A stretch of DNA of 64,000 nucleotides from Pseudomonas sp. Au-Pse12 (GTDB lineage Bacteria > Pseudomonadota > Gammaproteobacteria > Pseudomonadales > Pseudomonadaceae): contig NZ_JAJTTH010000004.1 of NCBI RefSeq assembly GCF_021341665.1, positions 496,001-560,000 of the forward strand, written 5' to 3'. A program made the position numbers and the translations under genes. Position 1 is the stretch's first letter, and each line of letters opens with the position of its first letter. Below the pieces are notes generated by a model that was given only the letters and a program-made list of their open reading frames with translations, did not search any database and was not told the DNA's origin. Below are positions 1 through 8,157 of this stretch, one piece after another.

Positions 1-701
1 TCGGCTTCGGCCTGGCGTTCCCGGGCTTCGGACTCAAGGAATGCCGCCTGGCGTTCGCCCTCCGCCTCAAGGATCTGTGCCTGTTTCTTGCCTTCTGCGG
101 TCAGGATGGCCGCGGCACGCAGGCCTTCAGCTTCGAGGATCTGCGCACGTTTGACCCGCTCGGCCTTCATCTGCCCGGACATGGCCGCCATCAGGTCGGC
201 GGGCGGGCTGATGTCCTTGATTTCGATCCGGGTGATCTTGATTCCCCAGGGCGCGGTGGCTTCGTCGACGGTTCGCAGGAGTTTCTCGTTGATGCCGTCA
301 CGTTGGCTGAGCATCGCGTCAAGTTCCATGGAACCCAGCACGGTACGGATATTGGTCTGCAACAGGTTGCGGATGGCGTGTTCGAGGTTGTTGACCTCGT
401 AGGCGGCCTGGGCAGTGTTGACCACCTGGAAGAAACACACGGCGTCGATCTGCACCGTGGCGTTGTCGGCGGTGATGACTTCCTGGGGCGGGATATCCAG
501 CACGCTTTCCATCACGTTGATCTTGCGCCCGATGCGGTCCATCACCGGAATGATGATGTTCAGTCCCGGCTTCAGGGTGTTGGTGTAGCGGCCGAAGCGT
601 TCCACCGTCCACTGGTAGCCCTGGGGGACGACCTTGAACCCCATGAAGACCAGGGCCACGGCAAGGCCGACAAAAAGTAACAGTACGCTTCCAATCTGCA
701 T
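1..701 (-). CDS. SPFH/Band-7 (slipin/QmcA-like) membrane protein, 3' end outside window
   Basis: Reading from the ATG at 699-701 the protein begins [20 protein letters not shown], a single N-terminal membrane anchor, followed by a Band-7 domain ([19 protein letters not shown], then [14 protein letters not shown] near residues 45-60). From about residue 190 it becomes an Ala/Glu/Lys-rich coiled coil (repeated ILEAEG and AEGKKQ units) still open at base 1. This is the layout of slipin/QmcA proteins, which oligomerise in the inner membrane and are linked to membrane quality control. An AGGTGA ribosome site lies 6 bases before the ATG. The C-terminus is missing because the gene runs off the window; a partner NfeD-like gene, often adjacent, would lie outside. 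Confidence 0.88.
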   Translation of the reverse strand, partial: MQIGSVLLLFVGLAVALVFMGFKVVPQGYQWTVERFGRYTNTLKPGLNIIIPVMDRIGRKINVMESVLDIPPQEVITADNATVQIDAVCFFQVVNTAQAAYEVNNLEHAIRNLLQTNIRTVLGSMELDAMLSQRDGINEKLLRTVDEATAPWGIKITRIEIKDISPPADLMAAMSGQMKAERVKRAQILEAEGLRAAAILTAEGKKQAQILEAEGERQAAFLESEARERQAEA

Positions 702-734
702 AACATTCACCTGTTCAGTCAGTGATCAAGGGGC

Positions 735-764
735 TCGGGGAGCCGAGTGTACGGGGCTCCCCGA
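735..764. other. 10-bp inverted repeat between the chemoreceptor and Band-7 genes
   Basis: TCGGGGAGCC at 735-744 and GGCTCCCCGA at 755-764 are perfect complements with a 10-base loop. It lies downstream of the chemoreceptor gene and upstream of the Band-7 start. There is no T-run on either side, so it is at best a weak terminator or an RNA-stabilising stem. Confidence 0.45.
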
Positions 765-834
765 CTTGACGCTGAGATACCGCGGCTCCTGCATCATCAG
801 GACACACATCACCGGCGTGATCCGTTTCCAGGCT

Positions 835-2442
835 TCAGAGCCGGAAGCGTGTGACGGAGGTCTGCAGCGTGGCCACGGAGTTTTCCATCTGCTCCACCGT
901 GAGGGTCAGATCACGCATGGCCTGGCTGTTGCGCTGCGCCACCTGGCTGATCATTTCCACCCGGTGCGCCACTTCGCTGCTGGCCTTGGATTGCTCGCCG
1001 ATGGTGTGGGATATCTCTTCCACCATCAGCGCCGAGCGTTGCGCACCCTGGCGAATCTCATTGATCGAGGTGCCCGCCTGCTGGGCCATGTGCACCCCGT
1101 CGCTGACCCGGCTGACCCCGGTTTGCATGCTGCTCACCGCCTGTTCGGTGGTTTCCCGGATCCGCTCGATCATGCCGGTGATCTCCCGGGTGGATTGCGC
1201 GGTGCGTGCCGCCAGGTTGCGAACCTCGTCGGCGACCACGGCGAATCCGCGTCCGGCCTCACCGGCCCTGGCCGCTTCGATGGCGGCATTCAGGGCCAGC
1301 AGGTTGGTCTGCTCGGCGATGCCATTGATCACCTGGATGATCGAATGGATTTCCTCAGAGGACTGGCCCAAAGCGGTGATGCTCTGGGACGACTGATTCA
1401 CCGCCTCGGCGATGTGGCTCATGCCGTCTACCACCCCGAGTATCACCTGGCCGCCGCTGCCGGCCAGGGATTCGGAGTGGGCGGCAATGCCCTGGGCATT
1501 GCGGGCGTGCTCGGCGACCTGGGCGATGTTGCTGATCATCTGCTCCATGGCGGCGGCCATGTTGGTGGCGCCGTCGGCCTGCTCGGTGGCGCCTTCGGCG
1601 ATACCCAGCGAGGTGTCGCTGAGGCTGTGGGAGCGGCCCCGCAGCTCCTCGCTCTCATGGCGGATGGTGGTGATCATCTGCCGCAGGTTGTCCTGCATCT
1701 CGCCCAGGGCCTGTTGCAACTGGCCAGCTTCGTCCTGGCTGTCGATGCTGATGACCGTGGTCAGGTTCCCCAGGGCAATGGCCCGGGCCGTGGCGACAGA
1801 CTTTTCCAGTGGCTTGAGCACGCGAATGAGCAACTGGCGGGTCAGCAGGCACAAGGCCAGGGCGGCAATCAAGCTACCGCCGATCAGCCACCAGGCGGCC
1901 TGGCGCACGGCGCGCTCGCTGTCTTCGCGGGTCTGCGCGGTGCTGGCTTCGATCTTGCTGCTCAGGGCGGTATTGCGGGTTTCCACTTCACTGAAGCGTT
2001 GGGAAAACTCCTGCATGTGCAGGCGTGCCGCCTGCGGGTCCTTGAGGGCCTGCTCGGCGATGCTCTCGGCGGCATGGATGTAGTTCTCCAGGACCGGCTG
2101 CAGCTCGCTGATGGCATCGCGGATATCCGGCGCCAGGGGCAGTTTGGCGTTTTCCGCCAGGGCCTTGCGGAACCAGTCGCCGTGCTCGCGCAGGCTGCCA
2201 CGCACCTCCTCGCCGGCCGCGCTGTCGCCGGGTTCGCTGCTCAGCGCTTCCAGCACGTCGGCCCGCAGGGCGTCGTGCATCATGTCGGCTTCCAGGTGAT
2301 TGCGCAGGGCGCTGGCATTGAGTTCATTGTCATGCAGGGCACTGGCCAGGCGTGATTGGCCCCAGAGGCCGAGGCCGGCCACCAGCGTTATGGCCAGCAG
2401 GCTGAGAACCCCGGAGGCGATCATGTTGTGACGAATATTCAT
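835..2442 (-). CDS. Methyl-accepting chemotaxis protein
   Basis: A 535-residue transmembrane chemoreceptor. TM1 (about residues 8-27) and TM2 (about 183-200) bracket a mainly alpha-helical periplasmic domain of about 155 residues, which suggests a helical-bundle sensor rather than a PAS/Cache one. A HAMP segment follows TM2 ([10 protein letters not shown] onwards), then the cytoplasmic signalling domain with the conserved hairpin tip containing [20 protein letters not shown] at about 375-394 and [15 protein letters not shown] just after. The ligand cannot be inferred. I chose the ATG at 2442 over one six codons upstream because AGGAAG sits 6 bases before it, while the upstream codon has no ribosome site. 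No CheR-binding pentapeptide is seen at the C-terminus (ends VTRFRL). Confidence 0.93.
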   Translation of the reverse strand: MNIRHNMIASGVLSLLAITLVAGLGLWGQSRLASALHDNELNASALRNHLEADMMHDALRADVLEALSSEPGDSAAGEEVRGSLREHGDWFRKALAENAKLPLAPDIRDAISELQPVLENYIHAAESIAEQALKDPQAARLHMQEFSQRFSEVETRNTALSSKIEASTAQTREDSERAVRQAAWWLIGGSLIAALALCLLTRQLLIRVLKPLEKSVATARAIALGNLTTVISIDSQDEAGQLQQALGEMQDNLRQMITTIRHESEELRGRSHSLSDTSLGIAEGATEQADGATNMAAAMEQMISNIAQVAEHARNAQGIAAHSESLAGSGGQVILGVVDGMSHIAEAVNQSSQSITALGQSSEEIHSIIQVINGIAEQTNLLALNAAIEAARAGEAGRGFAVVADEVRNLAARTAQSTREITGMIERIRETTEQAVSSMQTGVSRVSDGVHMAQQAGTSINEIRQGAQRSALMVEEISHTIGEQSKASSEVAHRVEMISQVAQRNSQAMRDLTLTVEQMENSVATLQTSVTRFRL

Positions 2443-2484
2443 GCCTGGCTTCCTGCTCATTTTTGGCGGTGTTTAAAGCGTAGT

Positions 2485-4302
2485 TCAGTGCTCAGGGTTC
2501 GCCTGCGGGCGAGTTGTAGCGCGTTGCGGATGCTCGTTTTGTGGCGTGACCCGCAGGACTTCTTCAAGGCTGGTGAGGCCCTTGGCCAGCGTGTGCGCGG
2601 CGGCCTGGCGCAGGCTGCGCATGCCCTCTGCGGATGCCTGGCGGTGCAGGTTGGTCAGGTCCAGGTCGTGATGAATCATGCTTTTGAGCGCACGGCTCAA
2701 GGGCATGATCTCGTAGACGCCGGTGCGCCCGTGGTAGCCGGTGCCCCGGCATTCGGCGCACCCCACGGCGCGCTGGGCAGCAGGCACGGGTAGCGGTTCT
2801 TTGGCTCCGGTCAGGTCTTTCCAGTCTTCCTCGGCCAGCTCGGCAGGGGCCTTGCAGTGCGGGCACAGGGTGCGTAGCAGGCGCTGGGCCATGACCCCGA
2901 TCAGGGTGGCCTTGATCAGGTAATGCGGCACGCCCAGTTCCAGCAGGCGGCTGATGGCTCCGGGGGCGTCGTTGGTGTGCAGGGTGGAGAGCACCAGGTG
3001 CCCGGTGAGTGCGGCCTGGATGGCCATTTCGGCCGTTTCCAGGTCGCGAATTTCGCCGATCATGATGATGTCCGGGTCCTGGCGCATCAGTGCGCGCACA
3101 CCGCTTGCGAAGTCCAGGTCGATAGGGTGCTGGACCTGCATCTGGTTGAACGCCGGCTCGATCATCTCGATCGGGTCTTCGATGGTGCACAGGTTGACCT
3201 CGGGGGTCGCAAGCTGCTTCAGCGTGGCGTAGAGGCTGCTGGTCTTGCCCGAGCCGGTGGGGCCGGTGACCAGGATGATGCCGTGGGCCTGGGCGGTCAT
3301 GGCTTGCCAGCGGCTCAGGTCGTGGGCGCTGAAGCCCAGTTGGGCGTAGTCCTTGAGCAAGACCTGGGGATCGAAGATGCGCATCACCAGTTTCTCGCCG
3401 AAGGCGGTGGGCAGGGTCGAGAGCCGCAGTTCGATCTCAGGGCCTTCGGGCGGGCGGGTCTTGACCCGCCCATCCTGGGGCCTGCGTTTTTCCGCGACGT
3501 TCATTCGCCCCAGGCTCTTGAGACGGCTGACGATGGCCAGGGTGACTTGGGGTGGGAACTGATAGACGTTGTGCAGCACGCCATCGATGCGAAAGCGCAG
3601 GGTGCCGTGCTCGCGGCGCGGTTCGATATGGATGTCGCTGGCCCGCTGCTGGAACGCGTACTGGAACAGCCAGTCGACGATATTGACGATATGCGCATCG
3701 TCGGCATCCGGTTCCTGGTCGCTGGCGCCCAGCTTGAGCAATTGTTCGAAGCTGCCCAGGCCGCCGGCCTTCTGCTCATTGCTGGCGCCGCTGACCGATC
3801 TGGCCAGGCGATAGAACTCCAGGGTCAGGCGCTGGATATCCTGGGGGCTGGCCACCACTCGCCGCACGGTGCGCTTGAGGGCATGGGCCAGGTCGCTTTC
3901 CCAGGCGCTGACGTAAGGTTGCGCGCTGGCCACGGTAACGTTTTGTGCGTCCACGGCCACGGCGAGGATCTTGTGTCGCTGGGCGAACGCGTGGGACATC
4001 AGCGGCGTGATGCTGGGCACATCGATGCGCAACGGGTCGATGCGCAGGTAAGGCTGGCCGGCTTGCCGGGCCAGCCAGGCCGTCAGGTTGTCCAGGTCCA
4101 GGTGCCGGCCCGGCTGCTGCAGGTCAGGCAGTTGCTGGTCGGCGATCAGTTCCAGGGGATGCAACACGTTGCCGGCCGCATGGGGGCGGCTGCTCAGTAC
4201 CTGTTCAGCGGCGTCCTGGCTGATGCGACCCTGGGCCAGCAGTTCCCGCAGCAGCTCGCGAAGGTCCAGCCAGCGGTCCTGAGGAATGTGCGCGGCACTC
4301 AT
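2485..4302 (-). CDS. GspE/PulE-type secretion/pilus ATPase (orphan)
   Basis: A 605-residue ATPase of the GspE/PilB superfamily, which powers assembly of type II pseudopili or type IV pili from the cytoplasmic face. It has an N-terminal GspE-N region, an Arg-rich segment with ASDIHIEP, Walker A GPTGSGKTSS at about 347, the Asp and His boxes (IGEIRDLETAEMA and GHLVLSTLHTNDA), and a tetracysteine zinc site CPHC ... CAEC near 480 and 520. The start follows AAGGAG at 9 bases; an in-frame codon 15 residues upstream lacks one. Neighbours are a chemoreceptor and a small ACT-like gene, with no gspC-M or pil genes in view, so its machinery must be encoded elsewhere or it has an atypical role. Confidence 0.9.
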   Translation of the reverse strand: MSAAHIPQDRWLDLRELLRELLAQGRISQDAAEQVLSSRPHAAGNVLHPLELIADQQLPDLQQPGRHLDLDNLTAWLARQAGQPYLRIDPLRIDVPSITPLMSHAFAQRHKILAVAVDAQNVTVASAQPYVSAWESDLAHALKRTVRRVVASPQDIQRLTLEFYRLARSVSGASNEQKAGGLGSFEQLLKLGASDQEPDADDAHIVNIVDWLFQYAFQQRASDIHIEPRREHGTLRFRIDGVLHNVYQFPPQVTLAIVSRLKSLGRMNVAEKRRPQDGRVKTRPPEGPEIELRLSTLPTAFGEKLVMRIFDPQVLLKDYAQLGFSAHDLSRWQAMTAQAHGIILVTGPTGSGKTSSLYATLKQLATPEVNLCTIEDPIEMIEPAFNQMQVQHPIDLDFASGVRALMRQDPDIIMIGEIRDLETAEMAIQAALTGHLVLSTLHTNDAPGAISRLLELGVPHYLIKATLIGVMAQRLLRTLCPHCKAPAELAEEDWKDLTGAKEPLPVPAAQRAVGCAECRGTGYHGRTGVYEIMPLSRALKSMIHHDLDLTNLHRQASAEGMRSLRQAAAHTLAKGLTSLEEVLRVTPQNEHPQRATTRPQANPEH

Positions 4303-4414
4303 GGGAGGCTCCTTGGGGCTGTTGCCGAGACGTGGGTCTCGGCGCACAAGCTGCCAAGAATAGTCCCGAGGGGCTCAAGGGGGCGCGGCCAAGGGTTGCA
4401 GGGTTTTGCCGGGA

Positions 4415-4732
4415 TCAGCCCGCGGCTTGCAGGCGCGAGGCCTCCGCCAACTGCAGTTCCACGCCACAGACACTGATCAGGTTGCGCAGCTTGTCGCCGA
4501 TCACTCGGGCCCGGTGCCAGCTCAGGTCATCGAGTTCCACCTCGATGTGCAATGTGGCGTCCTGTTGCTGCATCGAGAGCCGCTGTGGCACCAGGAACTG
4601 CAGGGCGAAGTGGTTGAGGATCCGACACAGCACATCGGCTTCGGCGTCGGCCACTATCCGGTAGAGCACGCGGCAGCGGGCATTGTTGAGGTTCCAGACA
4701 TCGGCGCGGGGGGCTGGCTCGAAAGGGGGCAT
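4415..4732 (-). CDS. Small ACT-like protein of unknown function
   Basis: A 105-residue soluble protein with no signal or membrane segment. Residues about 20-90 (CRVLYRIVADAEADVLCRIL ... LHIEVELDDLSWHRARVI ... LISVCGVEL) have the beta-alpha-beta-beta-alpha-beta hydrophobic pattern of an ACT domain, as in acetolactate synthase small subunits, which bind amino acids. This is inferred from pattern only. The gene is divergent from an Lrp/AsnC regulator starting 125 bases away, another amino-acid-sensing family, which fits a shared ligand theme. It lies downstream-facing toward the GspE-type gene but with about 110 bases between them. Confidence 0.62.
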   Translation of the reverse strand: MPPFEPAPRADVWNLNNARCRVLYRIVADAEADVLCRILNHFALQFLVPQRLSMQQQDATLHIEVELDDLSWHRARVIGDKLRNLISVCGVELQLAEASRLQAAG

Positions 4733-4815
4733 GGCGGTCTCCAGGTCAGTGGAGAAATTTTTACATTCGTTTCCCGGTATTTCTTATCTAAGATGGGCCT
4801 TGTTTGCTTGAAGAT

Positions 4816-4829
4816 GAATTGTTCAATTC
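4816..4829. promoter_or_regulatory. Palindromic operator candidate upstream of the Lrp/AsnC gene
   Basis: GAATTG-TT-CAATTC is a perfect 6-2-6 dyad in an AT-rich stretch between two divergent genes, 27 bases before the regulator's ATG. Lrp/AsnC proteins usually autoregulate through short AT-rich dyads, so this is a natural candidate binding site. No experimental support. Confidence 0.5.
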
Positions 4830-4856
4830 AATTTTTTTCGATTATGGGTGATTTTT

Positions 4857-5327
4857 ATGCATAGCGAGCTGGATGCCTATGACCGCCGGATTCTGGCCTT
4901 GCTGCAGGAGGATGCTTCGCTTTCCAGCGCGCAGATCGCCGAGCAGGTGGGGTTGTCCCAGTCGCCCTGCTGGCGGCGCATTCAGCGGATGAAGGAAGAG
5001 GGGGTGATTCGCGGCCAGGTGACCTTGCTTGATCGCAAGAAAATCGGCCTCAACACGCAGATCTTTGCCGAGATCAAGCTCAACGCCCACGGACGTTCCA
5101 ACTTCACCGAATTCACCGAGGCGATTCGTGGCTTTCCGGAGGTGCTGGAGTGCTATGTGCTGATGGGCGCGGTGGACTTTCTGCTGCGGATCGTGACCGC
5201 GGACATCGAGGCGTATGAACGCTTCTTCTTCGAGAAGCTGTCCATGGTGCCGGGGATTCAGGAGGTGAACTCGATCGTTGCCCTGTCGGAGATCAAGTCC
5301 ACCACCAGCCTGCCGGTCATGCGCTGA
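4857..5327 (+). CDS. Lrp/AsnC family transcriptional regulator
   Basis: A 156-residue one-component regulator. The N-terminal winged helix-turn-helix (LDAYDRRILALLQEDASLSS, then QIAEQVGLSQSPCWRRIQRM) matches the Lrp/AsnC DNA-binding domain, and residues about 70-140 form the RAM/ACT-like ligand and oligomerisation domain (ECYVLMGAVDFLLRIVTADI). These proteins sense amino acids and control their metabolism. I use the ATG at 4857; an in-frame GTG lies three codons upstream. A perfect GAATTG dyad lies just upstream and a small ACT-like gene is divergent, suggesting local control. The target amino acid is not evident. Confidence 0.9.
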   Translation: MHSELDAYDRRILALLQEDASLSSAQIAEQVGLSQSPCWRRIQRMKEEGVIRGQVTLLDRKKIGLNTQIFAEIKLNAHGRSNFTEFTEAIRGFPEVLECYVLMGAVDFLLRIVTADIEAYERFFFEKLSMVPGIQEVNSIVALSEIKSTTSLPVMR

Positions 5328-5336
5328 CGGGCGGGT

Positions 5337-6704
5337 TTACAGGCGCAGGAGCATTTTCCAGGCACGGTTCTGGAACACTGCGATGGCCTGTTGCTTGCGG
5401 GCATCGAGGGCTTCGTCGGTGATCGGCTCGTTGGCCAGTTGTGCCAGCTTGTTCAGTTCACCGTAGAGGCGGTCCAGTTCCGGGATCTCCAGGACGGCGC
5501 GGGCGTGATGCAGCCAGGCCTGGATGCGCTCGATGCGCGGCAGTTGCTCGGCCAGGTCTTCCGGCTGTTGCTGGTAGCGCGGCAGTTGCAGCGAGCGGGC
5601 TTCTTCGGCCAGCAGGCGTGGCAGCCAGCTGGCCAGTTGTGCGGCGCCCTGGCGATTGCCGCGGGTATTGCGCTCGGCGCTCCAGGCGCGGGCCAGCAGC
5701 CAGCGCGAGGTGTTCAGCGAGAACAGGCCCCAGCGCACGTCCTGCAATTCTTCGATGAACTGTTCCGGCGCGGCCTTGCGCACGTCTTCATCATCGAGGC
5801 CGGCCTGTACCAGTGGGCGCCAGTCTTCCAGCAGGGCGTCCAGGGCACTGCGCAGCTCGGCGGTGGACTGGCGTGGCGCTGCCTGGCCCAGGCTGCTGGC
5901 CAGGGCCCGCAGTTCGGCGAGGTTGTCCACCCAGTCCTGCAGCAGGCGCCAGTGGCCGTTGAAGCGGAACTGTTCGGCCAGGCGCTGGCTGCTACCCAGC
6001 AGATGCCAGGCCAGGGCGGCGAAAGCGTCGTCCAGGGGCATCTCGGCGCTCAATTGCGGAGCGGGCAGGCTCAGCGAGTAGCTGCCGGCATCGAACAGGC
6101 GATAGCCACGTTCGGCCTTGCTGATGTCGCAAGGCATCAGCGGCAGGGTGAGGGCCAGTTCCGCCGCCAGCTCCAGCAGAGCGGCCGGTTCACCTTCACG
6201 CAATTCCAGTTCCAGCTCGCAGATTTCTTCCTTGTGCTTGCCGGCGATCACCTGGCCCAGGTCCAGGGCGGCTTCGATCACGACCTTGGCCTTGCCCCGG
6301 CCCCAGGCGATTTCCGCGCGCTCACGGACAAAGTCGGTGGTGAATAGCGGCTTGAGGGTCTTCTTGTCCAGGTCGGCCAAAGACTTGGGCCAGCATTCAC
6401 CTTCGAGTTTCTTCACGTCCAGCTTGGCCTTGGCCAGTTGCCAGTCGTACTCGTTGCGTTCGGACAGGCCGGCGACGCTCTGGCCGCTGGTCTTCAGGGT
6501 CTGGATCACCGCATCGCCGTCGCGACGCAGGCGCAGGGCAACTTTGGCCCGGGCCAGATCACGCTCTGGGGTGTCGAAGTACTGATTCATCAGCTCACGG
6601 CGTTCCCAGCCACTTTTGTTGCGTTTTTTCAGTAGCGGGTGCTCGCGCAGAGCAGCGAGGGTTTCGCGGCTGACGCGGAGTTTGATTTCGGTTTCTTTCT
6701 GCAT
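5337..6704 (-). CDS. CYTH and CHAD domain protein (inorganic triphosphatase YgiF-like)
   Basis: A 455-residue protein. It starts MQKETEIKLRV, the ExExK signature of CYTH enzymes that hydrolyse triphosphates with divalent metal. Alternating charged strands to about residue 200 complete the tunnel domain (YDWQLAKAKLDVKKLEGE, EICELELELREGEPAALLEL). The second half (DDAFAALAWHLLGSSQRLAE onwards) is a His/Arg-bearing helical CHAD domain, associated with polyphosphate binding. Together this is the YgiF architecture, an inorganic triphosphatase. It is convergent with the Lrp gene (9 bases between stops) and divergent from argE. In-frame sequence upstream of 6704 is not domain-like, so this ATG is preferred. 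Confidence 0.9.
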   Translation of the reverse strand: MQKETEIKLRVSRETLAALREHPLLKKRNKSGWERRELMNQYFDTPERDLARAKVALRLRRDGDAVIQTLKTSGQSVAGLSERNEYDWQLAKAKLDVKKLEGECWPKSLADLDKKTLKPLFTTDFVRERAEIAWGRGKAKVVIEAALDLGQVIAGKHKEEICELELELREGEPAALLELAAELALTLPLMPCDISKAERGYRLFDAGSYSLSLPAPQLSAEMPLDDAFAALAWHLLGSSQRLAEQFRFNGHWRLLQDWVDNLAELRALASSLGQAAPRQSTAELRSALDALLEDWRPLVQAGLDDEDVRKAAPEQFIEELQDVRWGLFSLNTSRWLLARAWSAERNTRGNRQGAAQLASWLPRLLAEEARSLQLPRYQQQPEDLAEQLPRIERIQAWLHHARAVLEIPELDRLYGELNKLAQLANEPITDEALDARKQQAIAVFQNRAWKMLLRL

Positions 6705-6862
6705 GGCCGGAAAATCCAGGATCGGGAGCGCAGCCGGGGAAGAGTTGGCTGCCAAGGCCGTGCAGTGTACAGGACAAGGCGCCCGGAGGTGCCGCGGCGG
6801 TTCCTTCCGCTTGCGGGATGCCTCTATGATGGACCTCACATTGGGATTCCCGGAGACCGCTC

Positions 6863-8017
6863 ATGCCCCTGCCGTCCATGAAGGAGCAGTTCGCCGCACT
6901 GATCGCCACGCCATCGGTGAGCTGTACCCAGGCCGCCCTGGATCAGTCCAACCGCGCGGTCATCGACTTGCTGGCCGGCTGGCTAGGCGACCTGGGTTTT
7001 GCCTGCGACATTCAGCCGGTCAGCCCCGGCAAGTTCAACCTGTTGGCGAGCCTTGGCAGTGGTCCCGGCGGTTTGGTACTGGCCGGTCACAGCGACACCG
7101 TGCCCTATGACAGCGCGCTGTGGCAGACCGACCCCTTGACGTTGACCGAAGTTGACGGCCGCTGGGTCGGCCTGGGCAGTTGTGACATGAAGGGCTTCTT
7201 TGCCCTGATCATCGAGGCGGTGCGGCCCTTGCTGGATCAGCCCTTCAAGCAGCCGCTGCTGATCCTCGCCACCTGTGACGAAGAGAGTTCCATGGCCGGC
7301 GCCCGGGCCCTGGCAGAGGCTGGTCGCCCGCTGGGGCGCGCAGCGGTGATCGGTGAGCCGACGGGGCTCAAGCCGATCCGCCTGCACAAGGGGGTGATGA
7401 TGGAACGCATCGATATCCTCGGCCGCAGCGGTCACTCGTCGGACCCGAGCCTGGGCCGCAGCGCTCTGGAGGCGATGCACGACGCCATCGGTGAACTGCG
7501 CGGTCTGCGCTTGCTGTGGCAACGCGAGTACCGCAATGCGCAGTTCAGCGTGCCGCAACCGACCCTGAACTTCGGCTGCATCCATGGGGGCGACAATCCC
7601 AACCGCATTTGTGGCCAGTGTTCCCTGGAGTTCGACCTGCGCCCCTTGCCGGGCATGAACCCGGCCATGCTGCGTGAAGCGATCCGGCAGAAGCTCAAGC
7701 CAATTGCCGAACGCCATGAAGTGCAGATCGACTATGCGCCGCTGTTCCCCGCCGTCCCGCCTTTCGAGCAGCCCGAGGATGCCGAGCTGGTGCGGGTAGC
7801 GGAGCGGTTGACCGGGCATCGCGCCGAAGCAGTGGCGTTTGGCACCGAAGCACCTTATCTTCAGCGCCTTGGCTGCGAGACCCTGGTGCTCGGCCCGGGC
7901 GACATTGCCTGTGCCCACCAGCCGGGGGAGTACCTCGAAATGTCACGCTTGCAGCCTACCGTGCATCTATTACGTGAATTGATTGAACATTACTGCCTGA
8001 CACCGGCCCGGTTTTAA
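6863..8017 (+). CDS. argE: Acetylornithine deacetylase
   Basis: A 384-residue M20-family zinc amidohydrolase that removes the acetyl group from N-acetylornithine in arginine synthesis. Metal and catalytic motifs are visible: AGHSDTVPYD (zinc His and catalytic Asp), GLGSCDMKG (bridging Asp), ATCDEESSMAGA (catalytic Glu pair) and a C-terminal CAHQPGEYL with the last metal His. The dimerisation lid (ILGRSGHSSDP) is intact and the length is usual. It is followed by argA on the same strand, placing two acetylation steps of arginine biosynthesis side by side. Other M20 deacylases are possible, but the neighbour supports ArgE. Confidence 0.88.
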   Translation: MPLPSMKEQFAALIATPSVSCTQAALDQSNRAVIDLLAGWLGDLGFACDIQPVSPGKFNLLASLGSGPGGLVLAGHSDTVPYDSALWQTDPLTLTEVDGRWVGLGSCDMKGFFALIIEAVRPLLDQPFKQPLLILATCDEESSMAGARALAEAGRPLGRAAVIGEPTGLKPIRLHKGVMMERIDILGRSGHSSDPSLGRSALEAMHDAIGELRGLRLLWQREYRNAQFSVPQPTLNFGCIHGGDNPNRICGQCSLEFDLRPLPGMNPAMLREAIRQKLKPIAERHEVQIDYAPLFPAVPPFEQPEDAELVRVAERLTGHRAEAVAFGTEAPYLQRLGCETLVLGPGDIACAHQPGEYLEMSRLQPTVHLLRELIEHYCLTPARF

Positions 8018-8046
8018 GTAAATTGCCGGCGTTCCTGTCCGTACCC

Positions 8047-8088
8047 ATGAGGAGAGTAAGCGTGTTGCCAAGCCTGTTCCGACGATAA
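8047..8088 (+). CDS. Short Arg-rich leader peptide candidate upstream of argA
   Basis: A 13-codon ORF reads MRRVSVLPSLFRR then TAA. It contains AGG AGA near its start and CGA CGA immediately before the stop, all four Arg codons being ones rarely used in Pseudomonas. An internal GTG at 8062 has AGGAGA 6 bases upstream, so an eight-residue version MLPSLFRR is the better-initiated form; both end in the CGA CGA TAA. Position just before argA, the first committed step of arginine synthesis, suggests ribosome-mediated attenuation by arginyl-tRNA or arginine. The ORF is too short for certainty from sequence. Confidence 0.5.
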   Translation: MRRVSVLPSLFRR

Positions 8089-8150
8089 CCATCAGCCCGC
8101 CGTGAGTTTTCCGTTTCGTCCTTTCATAGGCTGCTTTTTATTTACAGGCT
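8071..8150 (+). promoter_or_regulatory. argA leader with competing inverted repeats
   Basis: Within the leader, AGCCTGT (8071-8077, inside the short Arg-rich ORF) pairs with ACAGGCT (8144-8150), right before argA. A second pair, CAGCC (8093-8097) with GGCTG (8129-8133), is followed directly by CTTTTTATTT, a terminator-like tail. The first helix would enclose the second, so these are suggestive rather than proven mutually exclusive structures. Folding has to be computed. Confidence 0.35.
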
Positions 8151-8157
8151 CAGGTTC

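Noticed and set aside
634..2355. Long open frame on the plus strand opposite the chemoreceptor gene
   Set aside because: It mirrors the codon structure of the minus-strand gene, has no ribosome site or recognisable domain, and the opposite strand encodes a complete chemoreceptor. Typical antisense shadow in high-GC DNA.
2923..4476. Long plus-strand frame opposite the GspE-type gene
   Set aside because: Low-complexity His/Gln/Gly-rich translation without domains; the minus strand holds all ATPase motifs.
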